This document shows, one piece after another, positions 16,132 through 25,181 of a DNA stretch of 64,000 bases. The translations under genes and the position numbers were made by a program. A model generated the notes under the pieces. That model did not search any database. It was given only the letters and a program-made list of their open reading frames with translations, and was not told the DNA's origin. Position 1 is the first letter of the stretch, and each line of letters opens with the position of its first letter. The stretch spans positions 1,385,048 to 1,449,047 of the forward strand of contig NZ_JAFKCU010000001.1 of the NCBI RefSeq assembly GCF_017254845.1, written 5' to 3'. Source of the DNA: Algoriphagus pacificus. Lineage in GTDB: Bacteria; Bacteroidota; Bacteroidia; Cytophagales; Cyclobacteriaceae.

Positions 16132-16815
16132 CTACAGCTTCCAAGCTCTAGTCATTTCCTTTTTTCCTGGAGGGCCAGGTAAAGTTTCAACTTTCATTCC
16201 CAAGTCTTTGAGGTCCCGCTTCAATTTGCCCATGGCACAGTAGGTTGTGAAAATCCCGCCAGGGTTCATGGATTCAAAAACCTTCTCTAAAAGCGGTTTT
16301 TCCCATAATTCGGGCTGTTTGCTTGGCGCAAAGGCATCAAAAAACACCACATCACTTGGATATAATTGAACAACTTCCAAGGTGGTTTTTTCCTTTTTCA
16401 TGTTGAAATATTCGGAAACTACCGTCCCTTGATTCCATTCTATTTTATGTAATCTGTTGAAATAAGGCTTGTAATGAAAAATCCCGTCATCCAGATCTCC
16501 GTAATTCAGTTGTGAATATATTTCCTCAGAAAGTGGAAAAGGTTCGATACTGTGATAAAGCACAGGGACTTGATTCTGCTCAGCCCACACCAAGGACAAC
16601 CAGGCATTGAGCCCAGTTCCAAAACCGACTTCGAAAATCCGTAAAGGTCTTTTGTTTGGGTTATTGATTATCCAAGAATCCAATCCATACAGCATAAATA
16701 CATGGATCGACTCTTTGAAAGCACCGTGGAAACTGTGATAGGTTTCCTTTAATCCTTCATGATATAATGAATGAGACCCATCCTCAGTGGTAATGATTTT
16801 TACTTGATCACTCAT
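16132..16815 (-). CDS. mnmD: tRNA (mnm5s2U34)-methyltransferase MnmD
   Basis: A 227-aa SAM-dependent methyltransferase equivalent to the N-terminal half of E. coli MnmC, which completes the wobble modification mnm5s2U in tRNA. Motifs are TTEDGSHSLYHEGLKETYHS at the start, the SAM loop FEVGFGTGLNAW, VVFFDAFAPSKQPELW and the C-terminal LPGPPGKKEMTRAWK. No FAD oxidase domain is fused, as is usual outside Gammaproteobacteria. Its ATG overlaps the ispF stop by 4 bases, and it is the last gene of the M16-ispF-mnmD operon. Confidence 0.93.
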   Translation of the reverse strand: MSDQVKIITTEDGSHSLYHEGLKETYHSFHGAFKESIHVFMLYGLDSWIINNPNKRPLRIFEVGFGTGLNAWLSLVWAEQNQVPVLYHSIEPFPLSEEIYSQLNYGDLDDGIFHYKPYFNRLHKIEWNQGTVVSEYFNMKKEKTTLEVVQLYPSDVVFFDAFAPSKQPELWEKPLLEKVFESMNPGGIFTTYCAMGKLKRDLKDLGMKVETLPGPPGKKEMTRAWKL

Positions 16816-17294
16816 ACCTTATATATTAATGCGACACAATATGCAGAAACTCCCTCTTCTCTTCCGACAAATCCCAACCATTCGGTGGTAGTGGCTTTAA
16901 TAGAAATGGAGTCTTCTGAAATATTCATGACCTTAGCAAGACAAGCCTTCATTTCGGGGATATGAGGATTGACTTTCGGTAGCTGCAAGCAAATAGTTGT
17001 ATCCAGATTTCCTATTTCATAACCAGCATCCCTGATGAGTTGCATGACTTCCGCCAATAAAATTTTGCTGTCGATTCCTTTATACTTGGGGTCTTTGTCG
17101 GAAAAATGGTAGCCGATATCTCTCATATTTGCGGCGCCAAGCAAAGCATCACAAATCACGTGAATCAAAACATCAGCATCGGAGTGGCCCACTGCCCCTT
17201 TTTCGTGAGCTAGTTTGATGCCTCCAAGCCAAAATTCATAATTAGGCTGAAGCTGATGAACATCATAGCCAAAACCTATTCTAAAAGCATTCAT
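16812..17294 (-). CDS. ispF: 2-C-methyl-D-erythritol 2,4-cyclodiphosphate synthase
   Basis: A 160-aa enzyme of the non-mevalonate isoprenoid pathway. It has the N-terminal RIGFGYDVHQL with zinc ligands D and H, GHSDADVLIHVICDALLGAA with the third ligand, and KATTTEWLGFVGREEGV near the end. The ATG at 17294 gives the normal length; a longer frame from 17357 would add 21 non-homologous residues. It overlaps both neighbours by 4 bases. Other pathway genes are not in this window. Confidence 0.96.
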   Translation of the reverse strand: MNAFRIGFGYDVHQLQPNYEFWLGGIKLAHEKGAVGHSDADVLIHVICDALLGAANMRDIGYHFSDKDPKYKGIDSKILLAEVMQLIRDAGYEIGNLDTTICLQLPKVNPHIPEMKACLAKVMNISEDSISIKATTTEWLGFVGREEGVSAYCVALIYKV

Positions 17295-18532
17295 AAGGGT
17301 ACCGATTGATAATGTAAAACAGATGACTTTTCCTCTTGTAAAAGGGTTTTGCCCCATAAGGATAATTCCTCTGCGTTGATTTTTGATTTATTATTAAACT
17401 CTTCCATATACAAATCCGGGCTTCCCAAATGAGCATAGTATGCTAAATTGAAAACCCGATTCAATAACTGGATTGATTCATAGGACTTCATGGCCTCTCC
17501 CTGATTTTTGATTTTTTGCATGGATTCCTGAGAGACGGTTTCGTTTAGGAATTTTGCGATTTCGGCATCTAATGCCGCTTCTGCCTCTGGAGAACTAACT
17601 CCAGATTCCATTTTACCCGAGAAAACCAGCAAGCCTGGATCCACCGAACCCAATACATAAGCTCCTACAGATGCGAAAAGTTTTCCTTTTTTGACCAGAT
17701 TTTGTTCTAAAATGGATGACTTCCCAAATCCAAGCAAATCCGAAATCAAATCAGCTGCTTGATAGCCGGGTTCGATTTTCCCGGGCATTTTATAGGCTTT
17801 GTATAGTGCGTCAGTGGGGACATTGGCATGCACAGTTTTGACACGCTTTACCTCTTGCTCAGGTTCAATATGAATTGTAGACTTAGTGACTTTACTTGCT
17901 TCGATTGGGCCAAACCATTTTTTAGAGAGTTCTTCTATCTGCTTTTCTGTTACATTTCCTCCTACGACCAAAACAGCATTATCTGGACTATAATGATTTT
18001 GGTAAAAATCCCAGATATCAGCTTTTTGATAATCCTCGATATCTTTCAATTGCTGGCCGATGGTCGGCCATTTGTAGGGATGTTTGAGGAAAGCCAAATC
18101 CCTAAGATGATGAAAAACGTCACCATAAGGCTGGTTTAAGTAACGCTGTTTATATTCCTCAATCACCACTTTTCGCTGCGTTTCTATGGTCTTTTCGCTG
18201 AGAGTAAGTTGGAGCATTCTGTCAGACTCCAGCCAAAAAGCCGTTTCAAGATTACTTGCAGGTAAGGTGATATAATAATTAGTAATGTCTGGACTTGTAA
18301 ATGCATTACAGGATCCACCTACTCTTTCGAGTTCACGGTCAAAAACAGGGACATTTTTTGAGCTTCCAAACATCAAGTGCTCAAAGAAATGAGCCAGTCC
18401 GGTTTTTCCAGGAGTTTCATTTCTAGAACCAACTTTGTACAGCAAGTTGAACACGGCAATTTTGCTGCTGTGATCCTCATGAACGATCACTTCCAGTCCA
18501 TTTGATAAGAAAAATTGGTGGTAGGGTAGCAT
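17291..18532 (-). CDS. M16 family zinc peptidase
   Basis: A 413-aa insulinase/processing-peptidase family protein with the inverted zinc motif HFFEH (H48, E51, H52) and a downstream glutamate in VVIEEYKQRYLNQPYG. The length equals one M16 half-enzyme with its N- and C-terminal domains (catalytic domain about 1-180, M16C about 160-340). No signal peptide is present, which points to a cytoplasmic location. It is the first gene of an operon with 4-base overlaps to ispF and on to mnmD, and has a candidate -7 box just upstream. Confidence 0.92.
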   Translation of the reverse strand: MLPYHQFFLSNGLEVIVHEDHSSKIAVFNLLYKVGSRNETPGKTGLAHFFEHLMFGSSKNVPVFDRELERVGGSCNAFTSPDITNYYITLPASNLETAFWLESDRMLQLTLSEKTIETQRKVVIEEYKQRYLNQPYGDVFHHLRDLAFLKHPYKWPTIGQQLKDIEDYQKADIWDFYQNHYSPDNAVLVVGGNVTEKQIEELSKKWFGPIEASKVTKSTIHIEPEQEVKRVKTVHANVPTDALYKAYKMPGKIEPGYQAADLISDLLGFGKSSILEQNLVKKGKLFASVGAYVLGSVDPGLLVFSGKMESGVSSPEAEAALDAEIAKFLNETVSQESMQKIKNQGEAMKSYESIQLLNRVFNLAYYAHLGSPDLYMEEFNNKSKINAEELSLWGKTLLQEEKSSVLHYQSVPL

Positions 18533-18545
18533 GTTATTTGGTGAA

Positions 18546-18553
18546 CAAAGCTA
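18546..18553 (-). promoter_or_regulatory. candidate -7 box (TAGCTTTG) for the M16-ispF-mnmD operon
   Basis: Exact TAnnTTTG match on the minus strand, 13 bp before the ATG at 18532, implying a very short leader. The rest of the 203-bp divergent gap to bshC holds A/T runs but no clear hairpin. Confidence 0.4.
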
Positions 18554-18735
18554 AGCTTTTACTGTTTTAGGGTGAAACTGAATTTGGCTATCTCCGTTGG
18601 AAATGATAAAATAAGCTCGATTTATCTAAAGAAATGGCCATCTATTGAAGCTTTCAATTTTTTTTACAAAAAAAACCGAACTTTGGTTCAAGTCACTAAG
18701 TTAGCTTCCCAAAATATACTTCACCCTATCCAACC

Positions 18736-20295
18736 ATGAAAAAACACAGCGTAGCCTTAGACAAAACAGGACAATTCTCAAATTTTTTTCTGGATTACCT
18801 GGAAGGCAAAGAGGAACTCCGCCCTTTTTACGCTCATTTACCAGCCTTGGATAGTTTTGAGGACGCGATCCATCTGAAGGAATTTTCACCCGAAAGAAGA
18901 AATCTATTGGTGGAAGCTTTGACAGATCAATACGCAGGAATAGAATTGCATGAAAAAGTAAGTTCTGCCATCCATTCTCTAAAAGACCCAAAGACTTTTA
19001 CGGTTACTACTGGACATCAATTAAATCTGTTTACAGGTCCTCTTTATTTCATTTATAAAATCGTTTCCACGATTAATCTCGCAAAGAAGCTAACAGCTAC
19101 ATATCCTTCATATTCTTTTGTTCCGGTTTATTGGATGGCATCAGAAGATCATGATTTTGATGAGATTAATTATTTTAAAATGGACGGAAAGAAGTTCCAG
19201 TGGAATTCTTCGCAAACTGGAGCTGTGGGAAATTTTGAGTTGGATAAGAGCTTTAAAGAATTTCTAAAATCAGTGCCTTTTGCCGCGGATTTTTTCAAGG
19301 AAGCATACACCTCTTCTAAGACTTTGGCCGAAGCTGTCAGGAAGTATGTCAATCATTTATTTCAGGATGAAGGATTAGTCATTTTAGATGGAGACCATCC
19401 AGGATTGAAAAAATCATTTGAGGAAGTGATTCATTCTGATCTTTTTGAGCATAAGCCAAGTAAAGAAGCATCCAAGTCAACAAAAGCATTGGAAGATTTA
19501 GGCTATAAGGGTCAGATTTATCCTCGGGAGATTAATTTCTTCTATTTAAATAAAGGTATTCGGGAGCGAATCGAGAGAAATGGTGATGATTTCGCAGTAT
19601 TGAATACGGATTTGCGGTTTTCAAAATCAGAAATGGAAGCTTTGGTCAAAGATCACCCTGAGCGTTTTAGCCCTAACGTCGTTTTGAGGCCTTTGTACCA
19701 AGAGATAATTTTACCAAACCTGGCCTATTTGGGAGGTCCTGCTGAGGTGGTTTACTGGCTTCAGTTAAAAGGAGTATTTGATTTATTTGAAACTCCTTTC
19801 CCTATACTACTTCCAAGAAACTTTGCCTTATTGATTGATCCACTTTGTCGTAAAAAAATCGATCAACTGGATTGGAGCAATGAGGATCTCTTCAGGGATC
19901 ATATTTCCTGGAAAAAAGAGTTTGTTATAAAAGAGTCTAGTATTGATGTAGAACTGAGCAAACAGAAAGAGCTTGTTTCAGCAATTTTTGAAAAGAAAGG
20001 GGAGGAAGCAGCTCATTTAGAGAAAAGTCTTCAAGATGCATTTGAAGCTGGAAAAGTCCGCAGCTTAAAGATTTTGGATCAAATGAGCAGGAAATTGAGA
20101 AAGGCAGAGGAAAGAAGATTAGAGATCCAAATTAACAGGGCTGAAGCGATTCAAGATTTCATCAAGCCTAATGGATCTCCTCAGGAAAGAGTGGTCAATA
20201 TGATGCAATTCTATCTTTCTAACCCAGATCTTATCGATAAGCTATTAGCATGTTTCGATCCTTTGGATTTTAGGATGATGGTTTTGGATCTATGA
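18736..20295 (+). CDS. bshC: bacillithiol biosynthesis cysteine-adding enzyme BshC
   Basis: A 519-aa protein that joins cysteine to glucosaminyl-malate, the last step of bacillithiol synthesis. Recognised by VTTGHQLNLFTGPLYFIYKI near 93-112, VPVYWMASEDHDFDEINYF near 134-152 and the LRPLYQEIILPNLAYLGGPAE block near 315-335. A coiled-coil segment follows at about 400-470, where the family has its dimerising helices. bshA and bshB are not in the window. It overlaps the cyclo-ligase gene by 4 bases. Confidence 0.95.
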   Translation: MKKHSVALDKTGQFSNFFLDYLEGKEELRPFYAHLPALDSFEDAIHLKEFSPERRNLLVEALTDQYAGIELHEKVSSAIHSLKDPKTFTVTTGHQLNLFTGPLYFIYKIVSTINLAKKLTATYPSYSFVPVYWMASEDHDFDEINYFKMDGKKFQWNSSQTGAVGNFELDKSFKEFLKSVPFAADFFKEAYTSSKTLAEAVRKYVNHLFQDEGLVILDGDHPGLKKSFEEVIHSDLFEHKPSKEASKSTKALEDLGYKGQIYPREINFFYLNKGIRERIERNGDDFAVLNTDLRFSKSEMEALVKDHPERFSPNVVLRPLYQEIILPNLAYLGGPAEVVYWLQLKGVFDLFETPFPILLPRNFALLIDPLCRKKIDQLDWSNEDLFRDHISWKKEFVIKESSIDVELSKQKELVSAIFEKKGEEAAHLEKSLQDAFEAGKVRSLKILDQMSRKLRKAEERRLEIQINRAEAIQDFIKPNGSPQERVVNMMQFYLSNPDLIDKLLACFDPLDFRMMVLDL

Positions 20296-20864
20296 ATTCA
20301 GAAAAGGATTTGCTGAGAAAAGCTTTTAAAGAAAAGCGTAAGGCCCTTTCAAGCGAAGAGCTTAATAAGGTTTCACTTCAAATAAGCGCTAGATTTCAGG
20401 AATGGATGTTGGATCATCCCGATTTAAATCATTTTCATATTTTTTTACCGATAGCACACCAATATGAGGTCAATACTTATTTGATTAAAGATTTTTTATT
20501 GCAACAAGGCAAATCGGTTTATACTTCTGTTGCTAGCGCAGATTCAATTGAAATGAAAACAGTCCTTATCGACAAGAATACTGAGTTTGAGCTTGACAAA
20601 TGGAAGATTCCCATACCACTAAATCCAATTGAAGCAAAGGAAGATAATATCCAAGCAGTGTTAATTCCCTTATTGGTTTTTGATGAGGTAGGAAATCGAA
20701 TTGGATTTGGGAAAGGCTATTACGATTTCTTTCTGTCCAAATTAAATCCATCTGTTTTGAAGATAGGATTGAGTTTGTTTGATCCTGTGGCTCATATTCC
20801 TTCAGAAAATCATGATATCCCACTTGATTATTGTTTTACTGGGGAAAAAGTTTTTACTTTTTAG
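20292..20864 (+). CDS. 5-formyltetrahydrofolate cyclo-ligase
   Basis: A 190-aa ATP-dependent enzyme that converts 5-formyl- to 5,10-methenyl-tetrahydrofolate. Visible are the N-terminal KDLLRKAFKEKRKALSSEEL helix, the substrate/phosphate-binding block VLIPLLVFDEVGNRIGFGKGYYDFFL and the C-terminal HDIPLDYCFT. Length is normal. It is coupled to bshC by a 4-base overlap; a link between folate recycling and thiol synthesis is not otherwise implied. Confidence 0.95.
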   Translation: MNSEKDLLRKAFKEKRKALSSEELNKVSLQISARFQEWMLDHPDLNHFHIFLPIAHQYEVNTYLIKDFLLQQGKSVYTSVASADSIEMKTVLIDKNTEFELDKWKIPIPLNPIEAKEDNIQAVLIPLLVFDEVGNRIGFGKGYYDFFLSKLNPSVLKIGLSLFDPVAHIPSENHDIPLDYCFTGEKVFTF

Positions 20865-20891
20865 TCCTAATTCAGTTCAATTCCATCCTTT

Positions 20892-21389
20892 ATGAATAAG
20901 AAATCAATTTTAGCGATAAGTATTGTCGCCTTTATTTTTTGTATCAGCCCTGAAGCAAAAGCACAAATAGGGGCCTACAATACTACTGTTGGTATCAGAG
21001 GGGGAACAAGTGTGGGGGGGTCAGTTAAGCGATTTGTAACTGACCATGATGCTTTGGAATTGATGGTTTTTACCCGTTGGAAAGGCTGGGTAGGAAACTT
21101 GCTTTTCGAACATCATATGGATATTAGGGAATTTGAAGGATTGGAATGGTATTTAGGAGCTGGTGGGCATTATGGAGTTTGGAAAGTTGGGAAAAGTGAG
21201 CCACCATGGGTTTATAAAGCAACAGAAGACTATGCGGCATTTGGAGTCGATTTGATTGTCGGATTGGATTATAATATTGACCATTCCAACTGGTTTATCA
21301 GCTTGGATTGGAAACCTGCTTACAGTTTTCAAGACTTTACTGGTCTTTGGTGGGACGAAACAGCCTTCACTTTAAGATATTCATTCTAA
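20892..21389 (+). CDS. hypothetical secreted protein, outer membrane beta-barrel-like
   Basis: A 165-aa protein with a signal peptide (MNKKSILAISIVAFIFCISPEAKAQ) followed by alternating glycine/aromatic strands: VGIRGGTSVGGSVKRF, ALELMVFTRW, WYLGAGGHYGVW, AAFGVDLIVGLDYNI, WFISLDWKPAYSF and a C-terminal TLRYSF. This is the pattern of a small eight-stranded outer membrane barrel with a terminal phenylalanine. No specific family is assigned. It begins 27 bp after the cyclo-ligase gene. Confidence 0.72.
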   Translation: MNKKSILAISIVAFIFCISPEAKAQIGAYNTTVGIRGGTSVGGSVKRFVTDHDALELMVFTRWKGWVGNLLFEHHMDIREFEGLEWYLGAGGHYGVWKVGKSEPPWVYKATEDYAAFGVDLIVGLDYNIDHSNWFISLDWKPAYSFQDFTGLWWDETAFTLRYSF

Positions 21390-21965
21390 TTTTACGAATT
21401 AACCAGAATTTTAAACCGGTTTTTGAATTTTTGACAAAAAAAGGGTTGAAATGATGAATTTTTTAACCCTTAAAAATTGGTTTTGGTAATTTTTCCATTT
21501 TTTAAACATAAAAATATTGAATTAACAGAATTATATTTTATTATATTTTATTTTAATAGTAATAAATTCCAAAAACTGACAATAAACCCCCTCTAAATTC
21601 CAGAAAAATTTTTTTTACAAACATTAATTTTTTTTCTAAAACATAATTTTGAGCATTTCTCAAAATATTGTTCTGTAAATGTTAAAAAAATCGATAAAAT
21701 CAGTTAAAATTTGTTAATAAAGGTATTGATACCAAATTATTACTGTTTTAGGCCATTAAAACAAATTATCTACCGCTGATTGATATTTTTACTGATAAAT
21801 ATAATATAAAACGAAAAAAATTTAATTAAAACATGTTTTATAAAATTGATGTGATAAAAATTATTTAAAATATGAATAAATAAAGTATTTGGGTGCTTGG
21901 GAGGCTATTTTGAAATTAAAATCAAATAAATTTTATTTACGCTTATCAACTAAACTAAATACCTT
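21390..21965 (+). promoter_or_regulatory. 576-bp AT-rich leader/intergenic region before susC
   Basis: The only gene-free stretch over 300 bp, and strikingly AT-rich. Seen in it: an imperfect hairpin AAGGGTT (21441-21447)/AACCCTT (21465-21471), a possible end signal for the upstream gene; an exact tandem 10-mer TTATATTTTA at 21531-21550, in phase with the DNA helix; and a perfect palindrome GGTATTGATACC at 21722-21733. No open frame of note. I expect the promoter and possibly operator sites or a small RNA for the susCD operon, but no TAnnTTTG box stands out near the start. Confidence 0.5.
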
Positions 21966-24900
21966 ATGAGAAAAGCTTTACTCTTTGTTGTTGCGCTTTT
22001 CACCATGGCCCTCAGTTATGAGGTGTCGGCGCAACAACGGGTAATTACCGGTACGGTAATTTCCGAGGAAGACGGACTAGGTTTGCCGGGTGCAACCGTC
22101 CTCGTGAAGGGTACAACAGTGGGTACTACCACCGATCTGGATGGTAATTATTCCATTAATGTTCCTGCGGGTTCCGATGTTTTGATTTTCTCTTTTGTAG
22201 GATTAAAATCTGCAGAAGAGGCAATCGGCAATCGGACCATTATTAATGTAACCCTGACAACTGACGCTGCTCAGCTATCTGAAGTGGTAGTAACAGCGAT
22301 CGGTATCGAAAGGGAGAAAAAAGCCTTAGGTTACGCTGTTACCACTGTGGGTGACGAGCAACTTGAGAATCGTCCTGAGCAAGACGTTGCCCGCGTATTG
22401 CAAGGTAAAGTACCAGGTGTAAACATTACATCTACTAACGGTATGTCTGGTTCAGGTACTAACATGGTAATCAGAGGTTATTCTTCTGCTACTGGATCTA
22501 ACCAGCCTTTATTCGTAGTGGATGGTGTTCCATTCAACACAAGTACTAACAATACAAATGGTTTCACCACTGGTGGTGCAACTACTTCCTCTCGTTTCTT
22601 GGATATCGATCCAAACAACATCGAGAGCATGTCTGTATTGAAAGGTCTATCTGCAACAGTTCTTTATGGTGACCAAGGAAGAAATGGTGTAATCTTGATT
22701 ACTACCAAATCCGGTGCATCTAAAAGAAGAGCAGCTGAAGTTACTATCAACCAATCTGTATTCTCTAATACGGCAGCTTCTTTGCCTACTTATGGTACGA
22801 CTTATGGTAATGGTTTCCAGCAGGCTCCAGGTTTCTTCTTCTCTAACTTCGGTCCAAGACTTGATGAAGGGAGAACTGTAAATCACCCTTATGCATCTTC
22901 ATCTGTTGCCGCTGTTAGAGAGGCTTTCCCTGAGTTCTGGGTAGATGGTATCGTAGGAGGCACACCAATTCAATATGAATACAAGTCATATGCTGATCCA
23001 TCTGAAGTTTTCTTCAGAACAGGTTTGGTAAGTAATACTTCAGTTCAAATTGCTGGTGGATCAGATAAGACTGGTTTCAATGCTAGTTTTGGTTACACTG
23101 ATGATGAAGGATTTACTCCTGGAAACGAATTGAAGAAATACAACTTTGGTTTGGGTGTTAACTCTGCAGTTTCTGATAAATTCTCAATCAATTCTTCTTT
23201 CACTTTTGCGATTACAGACCTTGAGTCTCCTCCAGTGAATGCTGCATTTGGTTCAGGACCTTCTGGTGGTGTTCCATCTGCTTTTGCTCACGTATTGTAT
23301 ACTCCAAGATCTGTAGATTTAGGAGGCTTACCTTTTGAACATCCTGTTACTAAGCAGTCTGTTTACTATAGAGGTGGTAACGATATTGTTAACCCATTGT
23401 GGTTAGTGAAATATTACCAAAATACTTCTGATGTAAAGCGTTTCTTTAACTCTACTTCTTTGGTTTATGATGTATCTGATAACTTCTCTGTTACTTACAG
23501 AATTGGTTTAGATACATACACTGAAATCCAAGAGAAGAGATATAATAGAGGAGCTGGTTCAGGTAGTGCAGCAATTCAGTCAGGTTTATATTCTACTGCA
23601 AACATTGTAAACACAATCTGGAATCAAGATTTGATCTTGAACTGGAAAAAGGAATTCTCTGAGAAATTCGGTATGAGTGCATTATTGGGAGGAAACTCTA
23701 GATATGACACTTTCAACAGAACTGGTATTGAATCACAAAATCAATTGGCATTTGGTTTATTTAACCATGATAACTTCACAAGTTCATCTTCAGGAGGTCT
23801 TAACTTCATCCAGGAGGAAAGAAGAATGGGTATTTATGCCAACTTGACATTTGATTATTCTAATTATTTGTATTTGAACGTTTCAGCCAGAAATGACTGG
23901 ACCTCTACCGTAGAAAAAGAAAATAGAAGAATCCTTTATCCAGGAGCATCTATCTCTTTCATTCCAAGCACAGCATTTGATTGGAATTCATCTACAATCA
24001 ATGACTTGAAATTGAGATTGGGTTACGGTACTTCTGCGGGTTTCCCTAGCCCTTACAGAACTAGAAATATTTTGGCACAAGATCCTCAAGCGTTTTTAAG
24101 AGGTGGTCAATTGACTCAAACTCACTCTGTAAGTAATAGATTGGGTAACCCTAACTTGAAGCCAGAGCTTCAGGAAGAATTGGAATTCGGTGTTGAAGGT
24201 GTCATGTTCAATAATAAATTGAGATTTGATCTTTCTCTTTATGAGAAAAATACAAATGACTTGATTACTTCAGCTCCTATTGATCCATCTACTGGATTTA
24301 CATCTACAGATATCAACGTTGGTAAGATCAGAACTAGAGGTATTGAATTTCAGGCAACTGTAACTCCTATTTCTACTGCTTCTGGATTTACTTGGAATTC
24401 TACAATCAACTGGTCTATGTATAGATCTGTTACTGTGGAATTAGGTGATGGTTTGGAAGAAATTGTTGTTGCAGGTTTTACTACACTAGGTAACTTCGCT
24501 ATTCCAGGTGAGCCTTTCAACGTAATTAAAGGTATCGGATTTGCGAGAGATGAGCAGACAGGTGAGCCAATCGTGCTTTCTGATGGTATCTACAAAGCTG
24601 ATCCAGATTTGAAAATCCTTGGTGATCCAAATCCAAGATGGAATGGTTCATGGATTAACACATTCACATTCAAAGGATTCACTTTAAATGCAATGATGGA
24701 GTACAGACATAAAGGAGCAGTTTTCTCCAATACTGTAACTGCGACATTGGCTAGAGGTGTAACGAAAGATCCGGTTGCGGATAGAGAACTTACATTCATT
24801 ATGCCAGGTGTTAAAGAAGATGGAACACCAAATGACATTCAGATTACTGCATCTGATTATTTCTTCTCTGGTTATCAAGGAAGAACTGATGAGCCAAACG

Positions 24901-25163
24901 TATTTGATGGTTCTATGATTCGTCTTCGTGAATTGTCTTTAGGATATGAATTGCCTACTAGCTTGATGGCTAAAACTCCTTTCAAAAGAGCTTCCATCGC
25001 AGTTAGCGGTAGCAACTTGTGGTTCAAAGCATTGAACTTCCCTCCAAACATGAACTATGATGTAGACGTGTTGGGAACTGGTGTTGGTAACGGTCTTGGT
25101 TTCGACTTTGTAACTGGACCTAGCTCTAGAAGATTTGGTGGAACTGTAACTCTTGCATTCTAA
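21966..25163 (+). CDS. SusC/RagA family TonB-linked outer membrane transporter
   Basis: A 1065-aa TonB-dependent importer. The signal peptide ends near EVSAQ (22), a carboxypeptidase-regulatory-like domain covers about 25-105 (VITGTVISEEDGLGLPGATV), the TonB-box-like SEVVVTAIGI is followed by the plug (about 115-230, RVLQGKVPGVNI and FVVDGVPF), and the rest is the barrel, ending in phenylalanine (TVTLAF). Codon use past about 22400 is strongly biased (AGA, TCT, GGT, AAC), which suggests high expression. It forms an operon with the SusD gene 18 bp downstream. The substrate is unknown; no glycan enzymes are adjacent. Confidence 0.95.
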   Translation: MRKALLFVVALFTMALSYEVSAQQRVITGTVISEEDGLGLPGATVLVKGTTVGTTTDLDGNYSINVPAGSDVLIFSFVGLKSAEEAIGNRTIINVTLTTDAAQLSEVVVTAIGIEREKKALGYAVTTVGDEQLENRPEQDVARVLQGKVPGVNITSTNGMSGSGTNMVIRGYSSATGSNQPLFVVDGVPFNTSTNNTNGFTTGGATTSSRFLDIDPNNIESMSVLKGLSATVLYGDQGRNGVILITTKSGASKRRAAEVTINQSVFSNTAASLPTYGTTYGNGFQQAPGFFFSNFGPRLDEGRTVNHPYASSSVAAVREAFPEFWVDGIVGGTPIQYEYKSYADPSEVFFRTGLVSNTSVQIAGGSDKTGFNASFGYTDDEGFTPGNELKKYNFGLGVNSAVSDKFSINSSFTFAITDLESPPVNAAFGSGPSGGVPSAFAHVLYTPRSVDLGGLPFEHPVTKQSVYYRGGNDIVNPLWLVKYYQNTSDVKRFFNSTSLVYDVSDNFSVTYRIGLDTYTEIQEKRYNRGAGSGSAAIQSGLYSTANIVNTIWNQDLILNWKKEFSEKFGMSALLGGNSRYDTFNRTGIESQNQLAFGLFNHDNFTSSSSGGLNFIQEERRMGIYANLTFDYSNYLYLNVSARNDWTSTVEKENRRILYPGASISFIPSTAFDWNSSTINDLKLRLGYGTSAGFPSPYRTRNILAQDPQAFLRGGQLTQTHSVSNRLGNPNLKPELQEELEFGVEGVMFNNKLRFDLSLYEKNTNDLITSAPIDPSTGFTSTDINVGKIRTRGIEFQATVTPISTASGFTWNSTINWSMYRSVTVELGDGLEEIVVAGFTTLGNFAIPGEPFNVIKGIGFARDEQTGEPIVLSDGIYKADPDLKILGDPNPRWNGSWINTFTFKGFTLNAMMEYRHKGAVFSNTVTATLARGVTKDPVADRELTFIMPGVKEDGTPNDIQITASDYFFSGYQGRTDEPNVFDGSMIRLRELSLGYELPTSLMAKTPFKRASIAVSGSNLWFKALNFPPNMNYDVDVLGTGVGNGLGFDFVTGPSSRRFGGTVTLAF

Positions 25164-25181
25164 TCCCAAAACTGAAACAAA

